Below are positions 58,209 through 64,000 of a stretch of DNA of 64,000 nt, piece after piece (position 1 is the stretch's first letter; each line of letters begins with the position of its first letter). This stretch comes from Agromyces hippuratus (GTDB taxonomy: Bacteria > Actinomycetota > Actinomycetes > Actinomycetales > Microbacteriaceae). The notes under the pieces were generated by a model, which did not search any database, was not told where the DNA came from, and saw nothing but the letters and a program-made list of their open reading frames with translations. The translations under genes were made by a program, and so were the position numbers. The DNA lies in NCBI RefSeq assembly GCF_013410355.1, contig NZ_JACCFI010000001.1:3410001-3474000 (forward strand). The letters run 5' to 3'.

Positions 58209-59321
58209 ATGAGCGCGCCCGAGACCCTGCTCGGCGCTGCTGCCGCGGCGATGATCGCGCCGAGCGCCGGCTCGCCCGCCGGCTCGCCCGCCGGCTGCGT
58301 GATCGGCATCGACCTGGACGGCGAGCGGCAGGTCGCCGCCGCTGGTCTCGCTGCGCCGGAGCATCCCGCCCCGGTGCCGATGCGCCGCGGCACCCTGCAC
58401 GACCTCGCCTCGGTGAGCAAGGTCGTCGGCACGACCACAGCGCTGCACCGCCTCGCCTCGATGGGCGAGCTCGACGTCGACGACCTCGTCACGCGATTCG
58501 TGCCGCCATTCGGCGGTCACGCCGAGACGAGCGTCCGCGACCTCCTCCAGCACCGCGCCGGACTCCAGGAGTGGCAGCCGCTGTACCTCGCGCCCGGCGA
58601 CGACCCCCTCGCGACGATCGACGCGCTCCCGCTCCGCTACGCCCTGCGCAGCGAACGGCACTACTCCGACCTCGGGTTCATGCACCTCGGCCGGGTCGTC
58701 GAGGCTGTCGCGGGCCTGTCGCTCGACGCCGCTGTGCGCGACCTCGTCGCGCGCCCGCTCGGCCTCCGTTCGCTCGGCTACGGGCCGGTCGCGGGCGAGG
58801 CGGCCACGAGTTCGCACGGCGACGAGGCCGAACGCCGGATGGTCGCCACGGGGCATCCGTACCCCGTCGCATGGAGCGATGCGGGATTCGCCTGGCGCAC
58901 CGCGCCCGTCAATGGCGAGGCCAACGACGGCAACTGCTTCCACGCCTTCGGCGGCGTCGCCGGGCACGCGGGGCTCTTCGGCTCCATCGACGACGTGCTC
59001 GATGTCGTGGCGACGCTCAGCCGCGCCGACGAACGGCGCGAGCTCTGGGACCCCGAGGTCACGGCCGACTTCAGTGCGGCGGGACCCGATGCCGAGCAGG
59101 CGCTCGGCTGGCGGCGCCGAGAGCTCGTCGTGCGGGGCGAGCGGATGCCGCTCCTCTGGCACCCCGGATTCACCGGCTGCGCCGTGGGCTTCGTGCCCGG
59201 GCGCGGCATCGCCGTGGCCTTCGCGAGCAACCGCCTGCTCGCGGCCGAGCCGGCGCCCACCGACCTCCACTGGCAGCGCGTGCTGGATGCGCTCGCCTCG
59301 ACCCTCAGCACACAGGAGTGA
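58209..59321 (+). CDS. Serine hydrolase of the beta-lactamase/penicillin-binding-protein superfamily
   Basis: 370 aa. Class C beta-lactamase-like esterase/peptidase fold with the Ser68-x-x-Lys71 pair (LASVSK), LLQHRAGLQEW, and the second motif Tyr-Ser-Asp in HYSDLGFMHLGRVVE. No signal peptide, so it acts inside the cell. Between anmK and the importer ATPase in the muropeptide operon, it could be a cytoplasmic peptidase or amidase trimming muropeptides; relatives in MurNAc operons are known. ATG at 58209. A short in-frame repeat encodes AGSPAGSP near residues 20-28. Confidence 0.85.
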   Translation: MSAPETLLGAAAAAMIAPSAGSPAGSPAGCVIGIDLDGERQVAAAGLAAPEHPAPVPMRRGTLHDLASVSKVVGTTTALHRLASMGELDVDDLVTRFVPPFGGHAETSVRDLLQHRAGLQEWQPLYLAPGDDPLATIDALPLRYALRSERHYSDLGFMHLGRVVEAVAGLSLDAAVRDLVARPLGLRSLGYGPVAGEAATSSHGDEAERRMVATGHPYPVAWSDAGFAWRTAPVNGEANDGNCFHAFGGVAGHAGLFGSIDDVLDVVATLSRADERRELWDPEVTADFSAAGPDAEQALGWRRRELVVRGERMPLLWHPGFTGCAVGFVPGRGIAVAFASNRLLAAEPAPTDLHWQRVLDALASTLSTQE

Positions 59322-59329
59322 ACCCGACC

Positions 59330-60961
<1,632 letters not shown>

Positions 60962-60980
60962 GCGGCCGGCTGCTCGGCGA

Positions 60981-61598
60981 CTACGCCGTCGCGTCGTGCC
61001 TCGCGCCGAACACGAGTGCGCGCAGCAGCACCTCGAGCGAGGCCTGCACGCGCGCATCCGTCCACGACGCCGGGTCCTCGACGGCCTTGACCTCGTAGCC
61101 CCGGCAGTAGAGGTAGAGGATGTCGGCGATGTGCGCGGCCTGTTCGAGATCGACGGATGCCCCGTCGCGCTCGACGTGCTCGGCGCCGGCGAGGAACTTG
61201 TCGTACGTGGCATCCGTCACCCGTCGCACGACCTGGTAGGCGCGCTCGTTCGCGCCGCGCACGTCGGCGATGACCTCGATCCAGAGGCTGCGCAGCACGT
61301 TCTCTTCCGGGTCGGAGGTGCACATCCACCGGGCGAGGGCGGCGAGCCGCTCGACGCCGACGAGGTCGCCCAGGTGCTCGAGGCGCTCGGCGTCCCACTG
61401 CGTGCGGGCGTGATCGAGGGCGTTCGCCATGAGGTGGGCGCGCGAGGGCACGAAGTTCGTGATGTAGGCGGTCGAGCGGCCGAGGCGATCGGCGACGGCG
61501 CGCAGGGTCACCGCGCGGGTGCCTCGTTCGCGGGCGACCTCGACGGTCGCGCGCGCGATGTCGGCGAGGCGTTCGTCGGTGTCGACGTCGATCGGCAT
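60981..61598 (-). CDS. TetR-family transcriptional regulator
   Basis: 205 aa. N-terminal helix-turn-helix (about 10-60; LADIARATVEVARERGTRAV, RLGRSTAYITNFVPSRAHLM) and a helical ligand domain. ATG at 61598 follows GGGAGGG; a longer in-frame TTG start was discarded. Convergent with the ABC ATPase and divergent from the DAO-type oxidoreductase, whose promoter carries a 23-bp palindrome. It should repress that gene and possibly itself. Confidence 0.92.
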   Translation of the reverse strand: MPIDVDTDERLADIARATVEVARERGTRAVTLRAVADRLGRSTAYITNFVPSRAHLMANALDHARTQWDAERLEHLGDLVGVERLAALARWMCTSDPEENVLRSLWIEVIADVRGANERAYQVVRRVTDATYDKFLAGAEHVERDGASVDLEQAAHIADILYLYCRGYEVKAVEDPASWTDARVQASLEVLLRALVFGARHDATA

Positions 61599-61649
61599 CG
61601 GCCCTCCCTCTCTCGTTGGCAACTGTCGGCTGCTGGTGATGGCCGGCTG

Positions 61650-61699
61650 TTGACAGCCTGCCAGCTTCGGCGCTACGTTTCAAAACATTGTTGTAAAAC
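61650..61699 (+). promoter_or_regulatory. Promoter with TetR palindrome
   Basis: TTGACA (61650-61655) and TACGTT (61674-61679) are 18 nt apart, a near-consensus promoter. A 23-bp imperfect palindrome (61677-61699, outer arms GTTT and AAAC, 9 of 11 pairs matching) begins within the -10 and covers the predicted start near 61686. Leader of about 58 nt. Confidence 0.75.
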
Positions 61700-61744
61700 A
61701 CTCCGATATCTCGGGTGCTCGAACTTCACCGGAGAGGAACACGC

Positions 61745-63115
61745 ATGACCGCGAACGGCGGAGTCTCGTTCTGGCTGCAACAGGTCGGCCTGCCGACCCC
61801 GCGCCCGGCCATGCCCGGCGACCTCGACGTCGATGTCGCGATCGTCGGCGCCGGCTACACCGGTCTCTGGACCGCGTACTACCTGAAGCGCGACCAGCCC
61901 GACCTGCGCGTCGCCCTGCTCGAGCGGCGCTTCGCCGGGTACGGCGCTTCGGGCCGGAACGGCGGATGGCTCACCAACTCGGTCACCGGCGGCCGCGAGC
62001 AGTACGTGAAGACCCACGGGCGCGACGCCGCGATCGCGCAGCAGGTGGCGCTCAACGAGACCGTCGACGAGGTCATCGCCATCGCCGCCGCCGAGGGCAT
62101 CGACGCCGACCTGCACAAGGGCGGCGAACTCGAGGTCGCCTACACGCCGGCCCAGTTCGCCCGGCTGAAGTCGTACGTTGCGGCCGAGCAGTCGTGGCCC
62201 GCCACCGACGTCCAGCTCCTCGATGCGGCGCAGGCGAAGACTCGCGTCAACGTCGCCGGCCTGCTCGGCGCCGCCTGGCACCCGCACTGCGCACGCATCC
62301 ACCCCGCCAAGCTCGCCCTCGGCCTCGCTGCGGCGGTCGAGCGACTCGGCGTGACGATCTACGAAGGCACCACGGTCACCGAGATCCGCCCCGGCGAGGC
62401 CCGCACCGACCACGGCACCGTGCGCGCCGCCCACGTGCTGCGCGCGACCGAGGGCTTCACGCCCGACCTGCGCGGCGAGCACCGCACCTGGCTGCCGATG
62501 AACTCGTCGCTCATCGTGACCGAGCCACTCGCGGCATCCGTGTGGGACGAGATCGGCTGGAACGGCCGCGAGGTGCTCGGAGACATGGCGCACGTCTACA
62601 TGTACGCGCAGCGCACCGCCGACGACCGCATCGCGTTCGGAGGCCGCGGCGTGCCCTATCGCTACGGCTCGCGCGTCGACCAGGACGGCCGCACCCAGCA
62701 GGCCACGATCGAGAGCCTGGGCGCGCTGCTGGCCCGCTTCTTCCCCATGGCAGCGGATGCCGCGATCGACCACGCCTGGTCGGGAGTGCTCGGCGTTCCC
62801 CGCGACTGGGCGGCCACCGTCGGCCATGACCGCGCCACCGGACTCGGCTGGGCGGGCGGCTACGTCGGCACCGGCGTGACCGCGACGAACCTCGCCGGGC
62901 GGACCCTGCGAGACCTCGTGCTCGGCCGCGATACGGACCTCACCCGCCTGCCGTGGGTCGGGCACCGCGCCCGCAAGTGGGAGATCGAGCCGCTCCGCTG
63001 GCTGGCCGTGCAGGCCATCTACGGCGCGTACCACGCCGCCGACCGTGCCGAACTGCGCGGCCGCGCGACCACCTCGCCGATCGCCCATCTCGCCGACCTC
63101 GTCGCGGGGCGCTGA
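61745..63115 (+). CDS. FAD-dependent DAO-family amine oxidoreductase (PuuB/OrdL-like)
   Basis: 456 aa flavoenzyme. FAD-binding N-terminus (VDVAIVGAGYTGLWTAYYLK), GASGRNGGWLTNSVTGG, and a C-terminal FAD-contact stretch GWAGGYVGTGVTATNLAGR. Closest in style to gamma-glutamylputrescine oxidase and related amino-acid or polyamine oxidases, which deaminate an amine with O2. ATG at 61745 follows GGAGAGGAA. Cotranscribed with the cupin gene 2 nt downstream; under a divergent TetR. No puuA or other polyamine gene accompanies it, so the substrate is uncertain. Confidence 0.85.
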   Translation: MTANGGVSFWLQQVGLPTPRPAMPGDLDVDVAIVGAGYTGLWTAYYLKRDQPDLRVALLERRFAGYGASGRNGGWLTNSVTGGREQYVKTHGRDAAIAQQVALNETVDEVIAIAAAEGIDADLHKGGELEVAYTPAQFARLKSYVAAEQSWPATDVQLLDAAQAKTRVNVAGLLGAAWHPHCARIHPAKLALGLAAAVERLGVTIYEGTTVTEIRPGEARTDHGTVRAAHVLRATEGFTPDLRGEHRTWLPMNSSLIVTEPLAASVWDEIGWNGREVLGDMAHVYMYAQRTADDRIAFGGRGVPYRYGSRVDQDGRTQQATIESLGALLARFFPMAADAAIDHAWSGVLGVPRDWAATVGHDRATGLGWAGGYVGTGVTATNLAGRTLRDLVLGRDTDLTRLPWVGHRARKWEIEPLRWLAVQAIYGAYHAADRAELRGRATTSPIAHLADLVAGR

Positions 63116-63117
63116 CT

Positions 63118-63483
63118 ATGAACCAGCAGCACCACGTCGCAGCGCTGCGCCCGCTCGAGCGCGACCTCGGCGAGCGCTCGCCGAAGCCGACCGCCGTGAC
63201 CGACGGCATGCTCGAGGCATCCGATTCGCTCTGGGGTCGCGCCGGGCTCGACGTCGGCTACTGGGAGTGCACTCCCGGCCGCTTCACCGCGACCCGCGAC
63301 GGCTACACGGAGATCTGCCAGATCCTCTCGGGGCGGGTCTCGATCGAGGTCGAAGGCGAGGCGCCCGTCACCCTCGAGGCCGGCGACACCCTGGTGATGC
63401 CGAGCGGATGGCGCGGGGTGTGGACCGTGCACGAGACGGTGCGCAAGCTCTACGTGATCGTCGACGACGCTCCCGCGCCCTAG
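63118..63483 (+). CDS. Cupin-domain protein of the amine-oxidase operon
   Basis: 121 aa single cupin barrel of the DUF861/EutQ-like type: GYWECTPGRFTATRDGYTEI (motif 1 region), ILSGRVSIEVEG, and EAGDTLVMPSGWRGVW (motif 2). Few classic metal histidines are present, as in this subgroup. ATG at 63118 is 2 nt after the oxidoreductase stop. Such proteins often accompany DAO oxidases of amine catabolism, possibly binding the substrate or acting as an isomerase; role not established. Confidence 0.87.
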   Translation: MNQQHHVAALRPLERDLGERSPKPTAVTDGMLEASDSLWGRAGLDVGYWECTPGRFTATRDGYTEICQILSGRVSIEVEGEAPVTLEAGDTLVMPSGWRGVWTVHETVRKLYVIVDDAPAP

Positions 63484-63561
63484 ATAGCACGCCGGTCACT
63501 TCCGCCGGGCGCTCGTCGTCGAGGACTTGTGGGGCGGCCCGTCGTGCGGAAGGGTGACGGC

Positions 63562-64000
63562 ATGCACTACGCGGGTGAGCTCACTCCTGAGCAGTTCTGG
63601 GCGGTCGTCGACGATGTCGACGACCAGATCCGACGCACGTTCGCGGAGCGGCCGGTCTTCACGGTTCGCGGATGGCGCGGACGCACGATCCTCTCCGAGT
63701 GGGCGTTGGGCGATGGCGGCGGCATCCGCTCGCTCGCGTTCCTCCCTGCGGACTGGGACGGCGCGAACTTCGACGACCCCGATGTCAGGCCCCGCGTCGG
63801 GGTGCTCACCGACGTCGAGGAGCCGAGGCGCATACTGGCCGGACGCCTCGCGATCGAGGAATTCGTGCGCACGCACGAACCGCCCGGGCTCTTCGACGAG
63901 TCGCCGACGCCCGACGCGGTCGTCGAGCTGATGGTCGACGGCGCGGCCGAGCCCTTCGAGCTCTGGTCGGGCGGCGACGTGGTGCGTGCGGCCGGCCGCG
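63562..64000 (+). CDS. Hypothetical protein, partial (runs off the right edge)
   Basis: 146 codons visible, open to the end of the window. ATG at 63562 follows GGAAGGG by 6 nt, and reading frame and codon use (strong G/C at third positions) are consistent throughout. Begins MHYAGELTPEQFWAVVDDVD and contains the acidic stretch NFDDPDVRPRVGVLTDVEEP. No family recognised and no signal peptide. Preceded by a 78-nt gap from the cupin gene, so it may be separately transcribed. Confidence 0.65.
   Translation, partial: MHYAGELTPEQFWAVVDDVDDQIRRTFAERPVFTVRGWRGRTILSEWALGDGGGIRSLAFLPADWDGANFDDPDVRPRVGVLTDVEEPRRILAGRLAIEEFVRTHEPPGLFDESPTPDAVVELMVDGAAEPFELWSGGDVVRAAGR

Noticed and set aside
58266..58289. 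Tandem 12-mer GCCGGCTCGCCC x2
   Set aside because: In-frame codon repeat giving AGSP-type residues in a coding N-terminus; too short to be a mobile or regulatory repeat.

Overview
The window is about 70% GC, densely coding, and full of ATGA/GTGA start-stop overlaps. Gene content (fused Dpp-type ATPases, many LacI/ROK/GntR/TetR regulators beside sugar ABC systems, a secreted beta-helix enzyme, promoter spacings that imply leaderless mRNAs) points to a high-GC Gram-positive actinobacterium, most likely Microbacteriaceae (Agromyces-like). No rRNA, tRNA, CRISPR, insertion sequence, integrase or phage gene was recognised, so this looks like ordinary chromosome carrying catabolic islands.

Layout. 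14-4873: the end of a Dpp/Opp-type importer (two permeases and a fused double ATPase) followed by a flavin monooxygenase. 4904-7247 (minus): FCD-GntR regulator, CcdA and a membrane-anchored DsbA-like protein. 7289-11186 (minus): a hexuronate operon (UxaC, UxuB-like, ManD), divergent from a LacI regulator. 12431-20158: a carbohydrate ABC importer lacking its own ATPase, an unrecognised 640-aa protein, an RraA-type aldolase, an aldo/keto reductase and a fuconolactonase-like hydrolase. 20227-28758: a secreted beta-helix enzyme (GH141-like), an FCD-GntR repressor, an aldose epimerase, an AraC regulator and a DUF5107-TPR protein. A 13-bp operator sits between the -35 and -10 boxes of three promoters here (before 12431, before 20227 and at the repressor itself), tying them into one putative regulon for a deoxyhexose-containing, probably plant-derived, glycan.

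28778-34053: LysR/MFS/amidohydrolase module and a solitary EctB-type aminotransferase. 34198-38699: a 1073-aa secreted glycosidase-like protein divergent from a ROK regulator across an AT-rich inverted repeat. 38765-46984: housekeeping and small modules (VOC protein, Lrp, LysE exporter, two quinone-oxidoreductase-like enzymes, ABC-F protein, and a TetR with three clear operators).

47007-60961: an apparently complete anhydro-muropeptide or MurNAc salvage island around an RpiR/MurR-type regulator. Rightward are a family-5 binding protein, two permeases, MurQ, AnmK, an acetyltransferase, a serine hydrolase and a fused ATPase. Leftward are an MFS carrier and a large FAD/Fe-S D-lactate-dehydrogenase-like protein that could oxidise the D-lactate released by MurQ. 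60981-63483: a TetR regulator divergent from a DAO-type oxidoreductase and a cupin, with a 23-bp palindrome over the -10 box. A final hypothetical gene runs off the right edge. No gene-free stretch exceeds about 190 bp.
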